From JAGTVG01 sp965365275 (GTDB lineage Bacteria; Bacteroidota; Bacteroidia; Cytophagales; Cyclobacteriaceae), in NCBI GenBank assembly GCA_965365275.1, contig CBDUBA010000004.1:47153-111152 (forward strand): 64,000 nucleotides of DNA, given 5' to 3'. The notes below the pieces were generated by a model. It was not told the DNA's origin. It saw only the letters and a program-made list of their open reading frames with translations, and ran no database searches. The position numbers were made by a program, and so were the translations under genes. Below are positions 1-8,062 of the stretch, piece after piece (within the stretch, counting starts at the first letter, position 1; each line of letters opens with the position of its first letter).

Positions 1-170
1 ATACACCGGAAACATTTCTACTACATATCAAGGGATATGAATTTCAGCTTCAGGAAGGGCTATCAGAAATGGGCCGGAAAAACCTGGATGCCGCATTTGA
101 ATTCATTACGAATTTACTGGCGGTGCCTGAAGATTTAATTGAGAACCTGGACGCACGATTGCTGACTTGA
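1..170 (+). CDS. C-terminal fragment, possible hydrogenase maturation protease
   Basis: An open frame enters from the left edge (frame starting at base 3) and stops at TGA 168-170, giving about 55 residues. The fragment contains LHIKGYEFQ followed by GLSEMGRKNL and a helical tail. This resembles the C-terminal end of HyaD/HybD/HoxW-type endopeptidases, which trim the large subunit of [NiFe] hydrogenases; in that family a GIxPxxFExGxGLS-like stretch precedes the last helix. The aspartate and histidine nickel-sensing residues would lie outside the window, so the call rests on a short C-terminal resemblance only. The other two forward frames are interrupted or give implausible protein. No gene overlaps it here. 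Confidence 0.4.
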   Translation, partial: TPETFLLHIKGYEFQLQEGLSEMGRKNLDAAFEFITNLLAVPEDLIENLDARLLT

Positions 171-255
171 AATATCTCTTATACTAAAGCCCCTTAGGGC
201 AAATTCCATTTTCTAATTCTCTAACAACTCAGATCGAAGGTATGATGGTAAATGA

Positions 256-585
256 TCACTTTATTTCCGGTTTGATCATTACCAGCAATATTTTAAAATC
301 GGTTGTTGCGTTCAAAGCATGGGGAATATCCGCAGGCATTATTATCATTTCTCCGGCCTTAAGGGTATGAGACTTTTTATCGATCAGGATTTCGGCAACA
401 CCTTCAAGTACATTAACAAAGGCATCAAAGGGGGCTGTGTGTTCACTTAATCCTTCTCCTTTTGAAAAGGCGAACAAAGTTATACTTCCACCTTTGTTTT
501 TTATGACCTGTTTACTGGCTACCCCCCCCTCAACATATTCTATGCCATTGACCATGGTTGATTTTACTCCTTTTTCAAAATGCAT
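256..585 (-). CDS. Small single-domain cupin protein
   Basis: This 109-residue protein is one conserved beta-barrel cupin domain (Cupin_2 type). The first cupin motif spans about residues 44-64 (GEGLSEHTAPFDAF...LEG). The second spans about 79-92 (GEMIIMPADIPHALN). His49 and His89 are in place, but the second histidine of the usual HxH is Ala51 and the following glutamate position is not clearly kept. Metal binding is therefore doubtful, and a ligand-binding or structural role is possible. Proteins of this size are often standalone cupins acting on small metabolites, and no substrate can be named. It has no signal peptide, so it should be cytosolic. It is transcribed toward the window edge and stands alone between convergent and divergent neighbours. 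Confidence 0.8.
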   Translation of the reverse strand: MHFEKGVKSTMVNGIEYVEGGVASKQVIKNKGGSITLFAFSKGEGLSEHTAPFDAFVNVLEGVAEILIDKKSHTLKAGEMIIMPADIPHALNATTDFKILLVMIKPEIK

Positions 586-807
586 GATGTCTTATTTTAA
601 TTTTTCGATCAGGTTCCACTATTATCCCTACTCTATAAAGTAAATGCCAAATTAGGAAGAAAATAAATGACTTCTTTAATAATACCATGTAAAAATCTGA
701 AATTGTTTCACCAAAAAATACTTATCTGTTGTTATAATATTTAATGATATTATACGCATGACAAAAAGCTCCATCGATAATTTGTTTATTTGTTTTAATT
801 TAGAGAA

Positions 808-1047
808 ATGAAAAAGTATACCAGGCATCAGTTGGCATTGAGAAACGGTCAGGACAGGGAGGAGATCTGGTGTGCGTATAATGGTGTTATATATGACCTT
901 ACTGATTCTAATCGCTGGGATCATGGAAAGCATTATGAGCATTGGTCCGGGCAGGACCTTACAAAAGAAATGGAAGATGCCCCGCATCATGATTGGGTAT
1001 TTGACAGATTCAAAAAGGTAGGATACTTAATGGATGAAAATGCATGA
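808..1047 (+). CDS. Cytochrome b5-like heme/steroid-binding domain protein
   Basis: A 79-residue protein made of a single predicted cytochrome b5-like fold. The N-terminal YTRHQLALRNG and the core strand AYNGVIYDLT match the 'xxGxVYDVT' strand typical of this family. The segment WDHGKHYEHWSGQDLT (about residues 37-52) replaces the heme-binding HPGG loop of classical cytochrome b5. PHHDWVF (59-65) supplies candidate second ligands. It has no signal peptide or membrane helix, so it is probably soluble and cytosolic. Small bacterial members of this family (Cyt-b5/MAPR-like) bind heme or are only predicted to; biochemical roles are rarely known. Its end overlaps the next gene by 14 bp, so the two are probably co-transcribed and translationally coupled. 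Confidence 0.8.
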   Translation: MKKYTRHQLALRNGQDREEIWCAYNGVIYDLTDSNRWDHGKHYEHWSGQDLTKEMEDAPHHDWVFDRFKKVGYLMDENA

Positions 1048-1615
1048 AATAGAGCCCTATTATCGATGGTTGAGTTTATACGATTCGTCAAAAGATGAAC
1101 GGTCCCCGTTTTTTGGGAAGGAGTACAACTACGATCTTTACAGTGATGCCATTTATAACTATTATATTGATCCTGCCTGGGATTATATCGGATCGGAAAC
1201 ATTGTATGTAAAGATCCTATTTATTTCCTACGAATTGAAATTTTGCATTATTGAATTTATCGGGGAGTGGAATGATGCCATAAACAATGATATCATGTTT
1301 CTGAAAAGGAATGTGGTGGATCACCTGAATTCTTATGGTATAAATAAATACATTTTGATTGGTGAACATGTTTTTAATTATCATGGATCTGATGATTGTT
1401 ATTATGAAGAATGGTATGATGATATGGATGAAGGGTGGATTGCTGGTGTTAATTTCAGGGATTTTGTTTATGAAGAATGGAAAAAATACAATCTTGATTA
1501 TTATATAAATTATGGAGGCACCCTTCAGGTTGACAACTGGAGAACCCTGAATCCAATTGTACTTTTCAAAAAGATCGCCGGTTTTATAGCCAGAAGACTG
1601 GAAGCACCACGCTGA
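1034..1615 (+). CDS. Conserved Bacteroidota protein of unknown function
   Basis: The product is 193 residues, rich in aromatic and acidic residues. It opens with IEPYYRWLSLYDSSKDERSPFFG and contains EFIGEWNDAINNDIMFLKR, a hydrophobic strand with GINKYILIGEHVFN, and the acidic-aromatic cluster DDCYYEEWYDDMDEGW (about 125-140). I recognise this pattern from uncharacterised conserved proteins of Cytophagia-like bacteria, but know of no assigned function or named domain. There is no signal peptide or clear membrane segment. The start at 1034 lies inside the cytochrome b5-like gene (14 bp overlap), which suggests one transcript. The composition of alternating strands and helices looks like a compact alpha/beta cytosolic protein. 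I do not propose a function. Confidence 0.75.
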   Translation: MKMHEIEPYYRWLSLYDSSKDERSPFFGKEYNYDLYSDAIYNYYIDPAWDYIGSETLYVKILFISYELKFCIIEFIGEWNDAINNDIMFLKRNVVDHLNSYGINKYILIGEHVFNYHGSDDCYYEEWYDDMDEGWIAGVNFRDFVYEEWKKYNLDYYINYGGTLQVDNWRTLNPIVLFKKIAGFIARRLEAPR

Positions 1616-1779
1616 CTTAACCATTATAGAGTTATAATCAGCTCTGATAAGTTTTTAACCTGCTATTTTTCTGATACGAGATTATTTCATCAAATAATTC
1701 AGTTTTATCAAAACAAAATCAAAACAGGCTGGTTTTAACTCTGTTTGTTTTTAATAACCGTTTAAATCACAATCTAATC

Positions 1780-2358
1780 ATGAAAAAAATTACTTTAAGT
1801 CTATTCTTTTTATCATTTGCTATTGCATCTTTTGGTCAGGTTGAATTGAAACCAGCAATCGGCATCAACGTCACGAATGTATCCAAGGATCCGGATACTG
1901 GAAGCACAAAAGGTCAGGTGGGATTTCAGGTTGGAGCCAGTGTGCTGATCGGTGAGAAATTCTATGTTGATCCGGGGATCTTTTATGTAAAAAAAAGTAC
2001 TCAGTTTGTTGAGGAAGGAACGAATCCTCAGGAACTTACATTGGATATGTCCGGGATAAGGATACCCGTAGCGGTTGGTTATCATCTCCTGGGCAATGAA
2101 GAAAGTCTGGCCTCGCTTAGAATACTGGGTGGAGGATCAGCCTTTTTTACAACCAGTGTAGATGCGGATGATGCCAGTAAAGATGATTTCAAAAGCCCTA
2201 GTTGGGGACTGTTCGCCGGGGCCGGACTGGATATATGGATCCTTTTCCTGGACGTTAAATATGAATGGTCCTTAACCGATGTTTCCAGCATTACAAACTT
2301 TGATGTAGGAAAATACCGGTCTTTTTACTCAAATCTGGGAGTTAGGATTAGGTTTTAA
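1780..2358 (+). CDS. PorT-like outer-membrane beta-barrel protein
   Basis: A 192-residue secreted protein. Residues 1-20 form a signal peptide (MKKITLSLFF..., cleavage likely after AxASFG). The rest alternates short amphipathic strands with glycine turns, for example ELKPAIGINV, GQVGFQVGASVLIG, FYVDPGIFYVKK, IRIPVAVGYHL and WGLFAGAGLDIWI. It ends in NLGVRIRF, and a terminal Phe is the usual outer-membrane insertion signal. This fits an eight-stranded barrel of the OMP_b-brl_2/PorT-like group common in Bacteroidota. The specific role cannot be read from sequence; such barrels range from structural proteins to protein-export accessories. It appears monocistronic. Confidence 0.85.
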   Translation: MKKITLSLFFLSFAIASFGQVELKPAIGINVTNVSKDPDTGSTKGQVGFQVGASVLIGEKFYVDPGIFYVKKSTQFVEEGTNPQELTLDMSGIRIPVAVGYHLLGNEESLASLRILGGGSAFFTTSVDADDASKDDFKSPSWGLFAGAGLDIWILFLDVKYEWSLTDVSSITNFDVGKYRSFYSNLGVRIRF

Positions 2359-2373
2359 TGTAGAATACTACAG

Positions 2374-2392
2374 AAAGATAAATTTTATCTTT
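2374..2392 (+). terminator. AT-rich hairpin between convergent genes
   Basis: AAAGATAA - ATT - TTATCTTT forms an 8-bp inverted repeat 15 bases after the barrel gene's stop and upstream of the convergent SprT-like gene's end. It is symmetric with A/T flanks, so it could act on both strands, but the AT-only stem is weak. Confidence 0.35.
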
Positions 2393-2488
2393 TCCACAGT
2401 AACAGTTCACCCGGTAAGGATTTTTATCAGGATATTTACCTGGAACAATAATGATCAATATCGGGTGAATTTTAATATTTTTAAAATA

Positions 2489-3109
2489 TTAAGATACTTC
2501 CCTAACCTGGGCAATTTCAGAAATTAAAAACTTTCTGCCCGTCTTGTTCTCCCTGCATAAGGATCTGGTCCTTCTTTTTTCGATCTTGGTATAAACTCGA
2601 CCATTCAGGATGAATGATGCACCCTCATTTAGCTCTTCAAGGTATATTTGTCCATCATGATCATGGTGATCATATTGTCTGAGAAGTTTGGACAGTGACG
2701 CATCGCTCTGGCTGGATGCCTTAGGGTTCTTCATATGTTTTTTAAGTTGAACCAATACATTATCAGGGAATATCATATTGTTCATAACTGGCTCCATTAT
2801 ATCCTGGAAGATTTTCTTCCATTCCAGTCCGTGTGGCGGATGGTTATTCCCATGATCCAGGTACTGTTTAAGATGGGCTACCTCGTGAAGGAAGGTAATC
2901 AGGAAGGCATACTGATTAAGATTTCCATTTACCGTTATTTCATGATTCCGGTTTTTCTTATTATACCTGTAATCGCCAATCTTAGAAGTTCTATGTCTCG
3001 TTACCTTAAAACTGAAAGGATTTTCATCCCATTTGTCAACGCAATAATCAACTGATTTTTCCGGAACATACTTTACAATCAATTCCCTGAATTTCTCTAT
3101 CATATCCAT
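2489..3109 (-). CDS. SprT-like zinc metalloprotease domain protein
   Basis: A 206-residue protein with a SprT-like fold. The zinc motif HEVAH is at residues 75-79 (two His ligands plus catalytic Glu76), and HGLEW near 93 supplies the expected third histidine. The N-terminal half carries a conserved core strand-helix arrangement. The C-terminal part (about 150-206) contains a small strand-rich segment (EGASFILNGRVYTKIEKRRTRSLC). In this family the C-terminal part often forms a zinc ribbon, but here only one cysteine remains, so a bound second zinc is unlikely. Bacterial SprT proteins are poorly characterised; eukaryotic Spartan relatives degrade DNA-protein crosslinks. The start codon overlaps the der stop as TAATG, indicating co-transcription and coupling behind der. 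Confidence 0.8.
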   Translation of the reverse strand: MDMIEKFRELIVKYVPEKSVDYCVDKWDENPFSFKVTRHRTSKIGDYRYNKKNRNHEITVNGNLNQYAFLITFLHEVAHLKQYLDHGNNHPPHGLEWKKIFQDIMEPVMNNMIFPDNVLVQLKKHMKNPKASSQSDASLSKLLRQYDHHDHDGQIYLEELNEGASFILNGRVYTKIEKRRTRSLCRENKTGRKFLISEIAQVREVS

Positions 3110-4416
3110 TATTTATTCCTGAACACCACCTTGATGGGAACACCTGAAAAATCAAAATTACTTCTAATGGTATTTATTAAAAACCGCTCATAAGGAGCCT
3201 TGATATATTTTGGGTGATTGGTAAAAAAAGCAAAAGTTGGAGACTGAGTTGGCAATTGTGTGATGTATTTGATCTTAATATATTTCCCCTTGAAAGCCGG
3301 AGGTGGTGTTCTTTCTATGATGGGCAGCAAGAGTTTGTTCAATTCAGATGTGGATACCTTTCTGTTCCTGTTCTCATATACCTGGAGGGCGCGTTCTATA
3401 ACTTTAAAGATCCTCTGCTTTTTCAATACGGAAATAAATATTACAGGCATATAGTTAAGCGGACCAAGTTTCTCCTCTATCGTTGATTTGAATTCCTCAG
3501 CGGTCCTGGTCTCCTTTTCGATCAGGTCCCATTTGTTGATCAGAATTAATATCCCTTTTTTATACTTATTGGCCAATCCAATCAGGTTGACATCCTGGCT
3601 TTCCAGGCCCTGGGTTGCATCGATCATAATAAGACACACATCACTTTCCATAAGAGCCTTAATGGACCGCATGACACTATAGAATTCTACATTTTCCTTT
3701 ACTTTGGCTTTTTTCCTCACCCCGGCTGTATCGATAAGGAGGAGGTCTTTTCCGAACAGGTTATAGCGTGTATTGATCGAATCCCGTGTAGTTCCTGCGA
3801 TTTCGGTTACGATCGAACGTTTTTCTCCTATCAGGGCATTCAGTAATGATGATTTTCCTACATTAGGCCTTCCAATAATAGATATTTTCGGTAGTTCATC
3901 GTTCGTCTCAGCATCATGCTCATCCTTAAACAAAGAAACCAGTTCATCCAGCAGTTCTCCAGTACCCGAACCATTAGTAGATGATATGGGATACAGGGTT
4001 TCATAGCCCAACTCATAAAACTCATTGGCAGCCATCCTTAGGTTATTGTTATCCGCTTTGTTAGGGGTCAGGAAAACAGGTTTACCCAAAGACCTGATAA
4101 CAGTAGAGAAATCTTTGTCCAGATCAGTGAGCCCATCCTTACAATCAACGAGAAAAATGATAAAATCGGCTTCTTTCATCGCAGATTCAACCTGGTCGCG
4201 GATAGCGGATTCAAAAATATCTTCAGATCCCGTTACATATCCGCCTGTGTCAATTACGGTAAAAGATCGACCATTCCATTCACCTACTCCGTAATGACGG
4301 TCTCTCGTAACACCACTTACATCATCCATAATGGCTTGTCTTTCTTCGACAAGCCGGTTGAACAACGTGGATTTCCCAACATTTGGGCGGCCTACTATCG
4401 CAACCGTATAGGGCAT
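3109..4416 (-). CDS. der: Ribosome biogenesis GTPase Der (EngA)
   Basis: A 435-residue tandem GTPase required for maturation of the 50S subunit in bacteria. The first G domain carries GRPNVGKS at residues 9-16, DTGG as G3 and NKAD as G4. The second, starting near residue 178, has GRPNVGKSS, DTAGVRKKAKV and NKWD. The C-terminal KH-like domain follows (about 350-435) with FTNHPKYIKAPYERFL, a signature of Der. All catalytic motifs are intact and the length is normal for the family. It lies upstream of the SprT-like gene, sharing the A of TAATG, and downstream of glyS by 52 bp, so glyS-der-sprT may form one minus-strand transcription unit. Confidence 0.98.
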   Translation of the reverse strand: MPYTVAIVGRPNVGKSTLFNRLVEERQAIMDDVSGVTRDRHYGVGEWNGRSFTVIDTGGYVTGSEDIFESAIRDQVESAMKEADFIIFLVDCKDGLTDLDKDFSTVIRSLGKPVFLTPNKADNNNLRMAANEFYELGYETLYPISSTNGSGTGELLDELVSLFKDEHDAETNDELPKISIIGRPNVGKSSLLNALIGEKRSIVTEIAGTTRDSINTRYNLFGKDLLLIDTAGVRKKAKVKENVEFYSVMRSIKALMESDVCLIMIDATQGLESQDVNLIGLANKYKKGILILINKWDLIEKETRTAEEFKSTIEEKLGPLNYMPVIFISVLKKQRIFKVIERALQVYENRNRKVSTSELNKLLLPIIERTPPPAFKGKYIKIKYITQLPTQSPTFAFFTNHPKYIKAPYERFLINTIRSNFDFSGVPIKVVFRNK

Positions 4417-4468
4417 ATTCTATTCGGGATATTTAAATTAAAGTTCTAAACAAGCTTTAGCCAGGTAG

Positions 4469-5953
4469 CTAAGCAATCTCTTTTAATATATTCTGTAAAG
4501 AGACTCTGCTTCCTATCTCGTCTTTCAGGGCATCCACTTTAACGCGTACCTGTTCCATAGAATCCCGTTCCCTTATGGTAACGGTATCATCTTCAAGTGT
4601 TTGATGATCAATTGCTACACAATAGGGAGTCCCAATCAGATCCTGACGGGTATATCGCTTGCCGATGGATTGTGTCTCTTCATATATCAGATTAAAATCG
4701 AATCTCAAGTCATTATAAATCTTCTTGGCTATTTCCGGCAAACCATCTTTCTTGACCAATGGGAATATCGCCGCTTTAACCGGGGCAAGGCCAGGATGGA
4801 TCTTAAGGTAAGTTCTGGTCTTTTTATTCTCGCCTTCACCAACTTCCTCTTCTCTGAAAGAATTGCTCAATACCATAAAAAACAACCTGTCGGCACCTGC
4901 AGAGGTTTCAATTACGTATGGAACATATGATTTATTGATCTCATTATCAAAGTACTGCATCTTTTTCCTGGACAATTCCTGGTGATTACCCAAGTCGAAA
5001 TCAGTTCTGCTGTGTATGCCTTCTACTTCTTTAAAGCCAAATGGGAATTCATATTCTATATCAACAGCAGCATTGGCATAATGTGCCAGTTTATCATGAT
5101 CATGGAACCTGAGTTTGTTTCCAGGTATTCCCATAGCCTTATGCCAGTTTATCCTGATCTCTTTCCATTGTTCATACCATTTCATCTCTTCTCCGGGCCG
5201 GATAAAATACTGCATCTCCATCTGTTCGAATTCCCGCATCCTGAAAATAAACTGCCGGGCCACGATCTCATTCCGGAAGGCTTTCCCAATCTGGGCTATT
5301 CCAAAAGGAATCTTCATCCTGGCTGTTTTCTGTACATTCAGGAAGTTGACAAATATTCCCTGGGCAGTTTCGGGTCTGAGAAAAATAGCATTCGCATCAT
5401 CTGCAACAGATCCGATCTGAGTGGAGAACATCAGGTTAAATTGCCTGACATCCGTCCAGTTTGCTGTGTTTGAAACGGGACAGCGAATATCTTCTTTAAC
5501 AATCAAATCATGAACTCCCTTCAGATCTTCTTTCTCAAGCAGTCTGGACATTTCCTGTATAAGCACTCTGGCTTTTTCAGGCTCCCCGTTTGATTCATAC
5601 TCAGCTGCCTTATCTTCCAGGAGGACATCAGCGCGGTATCTTTTTTTTGAATCCCTGTTATCAACCATGGGATCATTAAAACTATCTATATGCCCAGAGG
5701 CCTTCCAGGTTAGAGGGTGCATAAAAATGGCAGCATCGATACCGACGATATTGTGGTGAAGCTTGATCATTGATTGCCACCAAAGGTCTTTAATATTATT
5801 CTTCAGTTCGACACCATAGGGGCCATAATCATAAACAGCCTGGAGCCCATCGTAAATCTCACTGGATTGATATACAAATCCATATTCCTTCGCGTGGGCT
5901 ATTACATTTTTGAGTTGAATATTATCTTCCGGTCTTGTGATATTATCTGTCAT
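4469..5953 (-). CDS. glyS: Glycine--tRNA ligase, single-chain homodimeric type
   Basis: A 494-residue class II synthetase that charges tRNA-Gly. It is the alpha2 (eukaryote/archaea-like) form, not the alpha2beta2 form. The N-terminal catalytic start is KNVIAHAKEYGFVYQSSEIYDGLQAVYDYGP, with the usual insertion of about 80 residues (VDNRDSKKRYRADVLLEDKA). Motif 2 is seen as FLRPETAQGIFVNF and FRNEIVARQFIFRMREFEQMEMQ. Motif 3 is near 'SAGADRLFF'. The anticodon-binding domain occupies about residues 385-494 (APVKAAIFPLVKK, GKRYTRQDLIGTPYCVAID). Residues look intact and the length is normal. Its putative -7 element lies almost directly at the start codon, so its message may have a very short or no leader. 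Confidence 0.97.
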   Translation of the reverse strand: MTDNITRPEDNIQLKNVIAHAKEYGFVYQSSEIYDGLQAVYDYGPYGVELKNNIKDLWWQSMIKLHHNIVGIDAAIFMHPLTWKASGHIDSFNDPMVDNRDSKKRYRADVLLEDKAAEYESNGEPEKARVLIQEMSRLLEKEDLKGVHDLIVKEDIRCPVSNTANWTDVRQFNLMFSTQIGSVADDANAIFLRPETAQGIFVNFLNVQKTARMKIPFGIAQIGKAFRNEIVARQFIFRMREFEQMEMQYFIRPGEEMKWYEQWKEIRINWHKAMGIPGNKLRFHDHDKLAHYANAAVDIEYEFPFGFKEVEGIHSRTDFDLGNHQELSRKKMQYFDNEINKSYVPYVIETSAGADRLFFMVLSNSFREEEVGEGENKKTRTYLKIHPGLAPVKAAIFPLVKKDGLPEIAKKIYNDLRFDFNLIYEETQSIGKRYTRQDLIGTPYCVAIDHQTLEDDTVTIRERDSMEQVRVKVDALKDEIGSRVSLQNILKEIA

Positions 5954-5958
5954 AGCCG

Positions 5959-5966
5959 CAAAGATA
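5959..5966 (-). promoter_or_regulatory. Candidate -7 element for glyS
   Basis: On the minus strand TATCTTTG matches the Bacteroidota -7 consensus TAnnTTTG and ends only five bases before the glyS ATG. A clear -33 TTTG is not visible at the expected distance. If it is used, transcription would begin at or next to the start codon. Confidence 0.4.
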
Positions 5967-6043
5967 TACTAAGAATTATGAATAATGAATAATGTGTTAA
6001 GATTGTGGATATGAGTATTATTATTGTGGAAAGTAAAATTGTC

Positions 6044-7978
6044 TTACCTTCCGAAGCGGAGTGATACGTTATCAAGACTTTCAATTGAACCAACAAAAGT
6101 TACTATATCATTTCTTCTCAATCGAGTATACCCATGAGAAATGATCATCTGGCCTCCCCGTTTAACGGACAAAACGATCACATCAGAAGGAAGTCTCAGG
6201 TTCCGCAGATATACCCCGTGAAGATTTGGATTTAATACTTCCACATCCCTGGTATCCTGGTCTTTCTGTAAACCAAGCAACAAGGAGGTGGCCTGGGGAG
6301 ATCGTACGAAATGGTCCAGAAGGCTCACCATTGCCGTTGCCGGTTCAACGATCAGGGCCCCCAGCTTATGGAATCTTTCGAAATTCTCTCGATTATTAAG
6401 CCGTACCACCATAACATTCGTTCCATAGTACTGGTATGCCAATTCACAGATCTGAAGGTTCTCCTCGTCAGTCAGCATCATAACAAAAACCTCAGTATTG
6501 TGTGCATTGATATCATTAAGATTTTCAATGGTAACCTTATCAAGATAAATTACCTCGACCCCATCGATCTTTAATTTTTTCTTTGCCGGGTTTAATGTTA
6601 CGATTCTGGTTTTCCACCCGTTTCCGGCCAATTGATTACCCAAAGCAATCGACTGGTTATCGAGGCCAAAAATCAGTACATCCCGGATCCCATCATATTC
6701 ATAAAGCTTTCCCCTACTTCTGTCCTCACCTACATACCTCAGGGCATATTTGAACAAGGGAGGGCCTATGAATTGGTTGACCACGATCACCGCAATAATT
6801 ACCGTAGCAAATTCAGGGCCCCACTTCGGGAACTCGTTAGCAATTATGGTGGCAAGGCCCAGTGCTACTCCGGCCTGCGTGACATACGGCATCCACCCGA
6901 CCTTGTTAAACCTTGAGGGATCCTGAGCGAGCATTCCTCCGGCATAGGCACCAATTATTATGGTAACAAGCCTGATAACGAAAAACAACAATGCTGCAAG
7001 CCAAGCTGCTGCCAGTACATCAAGCTGCATGGAAGCACCGGTCAGCGTAAAAAATGCAACATATACATGAGGCCCGATATCGCTTATAATTCTGATGAAT
7101 TCAGCTCTGTTCCTTGTATAATTGGTGATAATGAAACTGGCCAGGATACAGATCAATAATGGTTCGAGGAATATTTCATGACGGCCAAGTTCAGCAGAAA
7201 TATGTCTTATAAAATATGAAAACTGATAAACTCCATATCCTGAAAATAAGACCAGAAATGTTTTATAACGCTTTTCTATCTTTAACTTAAGTATCAGGGA
7301 TAGTATGTAGTGAAATAAAAATCCTAAAGCCACAGACAATACAAGCTCAATCAGAATTATTAGAAAAGCCACTATGTGCAATTCTTCCCCTTTAATCAGT
7401 GTCTCTGATATATTTAATGTAACTCCAAATAAGATAATCACAATAAAATCCTTGATCACAGTAACGCCAAGTACAGTTTGTGTGAAAGGTCCTTTAGCCC
7501 TTAATTCGTTGATAACAGCGATTGCGGAGGCAGGTGAACGGGCTACAAAAACGGCCCCGGTCAGGAAGGAAATTGATATTTTCTCTACTATTCCCATGTC
7601 TTTCATGTAGGGGATCAGGTCAGCAATGAGGAAAACAACAATTCCACTTAATACAAATGTTGAAATGATTTGACCGAGGGTAATCCATTTAATACTGTTA
7701 AACCGGTTTCGGAGTTCATTAAGGTATAATTCAGCACCTGCCGCAAAAGCAATAAATGAAAGTGCCACATCATTGATAAAGGATAGCTTCGGAATGGATT
7801 CATGTGGGATAAGATTTATCAGGTAAGGACCCGATAGAATGCCGATGAACAATACTCCTGTAATGATAGGGAGATGGATCCTTTGGAAAAGTTTCGATAT
7901 ATGACTTGACGCCACGGCAACTATCCCAAAGCCTACGATCAATAGAAAAATGTTCAGGTTATTCTGAAGGAAATCCAA
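6044..7978 (-). CDS. CPA-type cation:proton antiporter with TrkA regulatory domains
   Basis: A 644-residue membrane protein. About 12 transmembrane helices fill residues 1-400, and include the discontinuous-helix signature VARSPASAIAVINELRAKGPF and the helix VTVIKDFIVIILF. The soluble part has a TrkA-N Rossmann-like domain (from about 415, VLIFGLDNQSIALGNQLAGNG) and a TrkA-C domain (about 565-644) ending in a ligand-binding beta fold. The architecture matches monovalent cation/proton antiporters of the CPA2/Kef type gated by nucleotide binding. At the position where many family members carry Asp-Asp or Asn-Asp, this protein has Lys-Asp. Ion selectivity (Na+ or K+) cannot be decided from sequence. 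It acts at the inner membrane and stands alone between glyS and thrC. Confidence 0.88.
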   Translation of the reverse strand: MDFLQNNLNIFLLIVGFGIVAVASSHISKLFQRIHLPIITGVLFIGILSGPYLINLIPHESIPKLSFINDVALSFIAFAAGAELYLNELRNRFNSIKWITLGQIISTFVLSGIVVFLIADLIPYMKDMGIVEKISISFLTGAVFVARSPASAIAVINELRAKGPFTQTVLGVTVIKDFIVIILFGVTLNISETLIKGEELHIVAFLIILIELVLSVALGFLFHYILSLILKLKIEKRYKTFLVLFSGYGVYQFSYFIRHISAELGRHEIFLEPLLICILASFIITNYTRNRAEFIRIISDIGPHVYVAFFTLTGASMQLDVLAAAWLAALLFFVIRLVTIIIGAYAGGMLAQDPSRFNKVGWMPYVTQAGVALGLATIIANEFPKWGPEFATVIIAVIVVNQFIGPPLFKYALRYVGEDRSRGKLYEYDGIRDVLIFGLDNQSIALGNQLAGNGWKTRIVTLNPAKKKLKIDGVEVIYLDKVTIENLNDINAHNTEVFVMMLTDEENLQICELAYQYYGTNVMVVRLNNRENFERFHKLGALIVEPATAMVSLLDHFVRSPQATSLLLGLQKDQDTRDVEVLNPNLHGVYLRNLRLPSDVIVLSVKRGGQMIISHGYTRLRRNDIVTFVGSIESLDNVSLRFGR

Positions 7979-8062
7979 CGGTTCGAAGTTGTTTAGACAA
8001 CAAGAATATGAATAAATATGGAAATATAAAAAATGTTTCAGGGATGCCGCAGGATATACCCG

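Noticed and set aside
1217..1624. A 135-codon frame antisense to the conserved unknown gene
   Set aside because: It is Ile-rich shadow coding caused by AT- and Tyr/Asp-rich codons on the plus strand.
4982..5473. A 163-codon frame antisense to glyS
   Set aside because: It lies completely within a well-supported synthetase gene and shows no domain.
7988..8001. GTTGT-TTAG-ACAAC hairpin between thrC and the antiporter gene
   Set aside because: The stem is only five pairs and there is no T-run on the relevant strand, so it is not called as a terminator.
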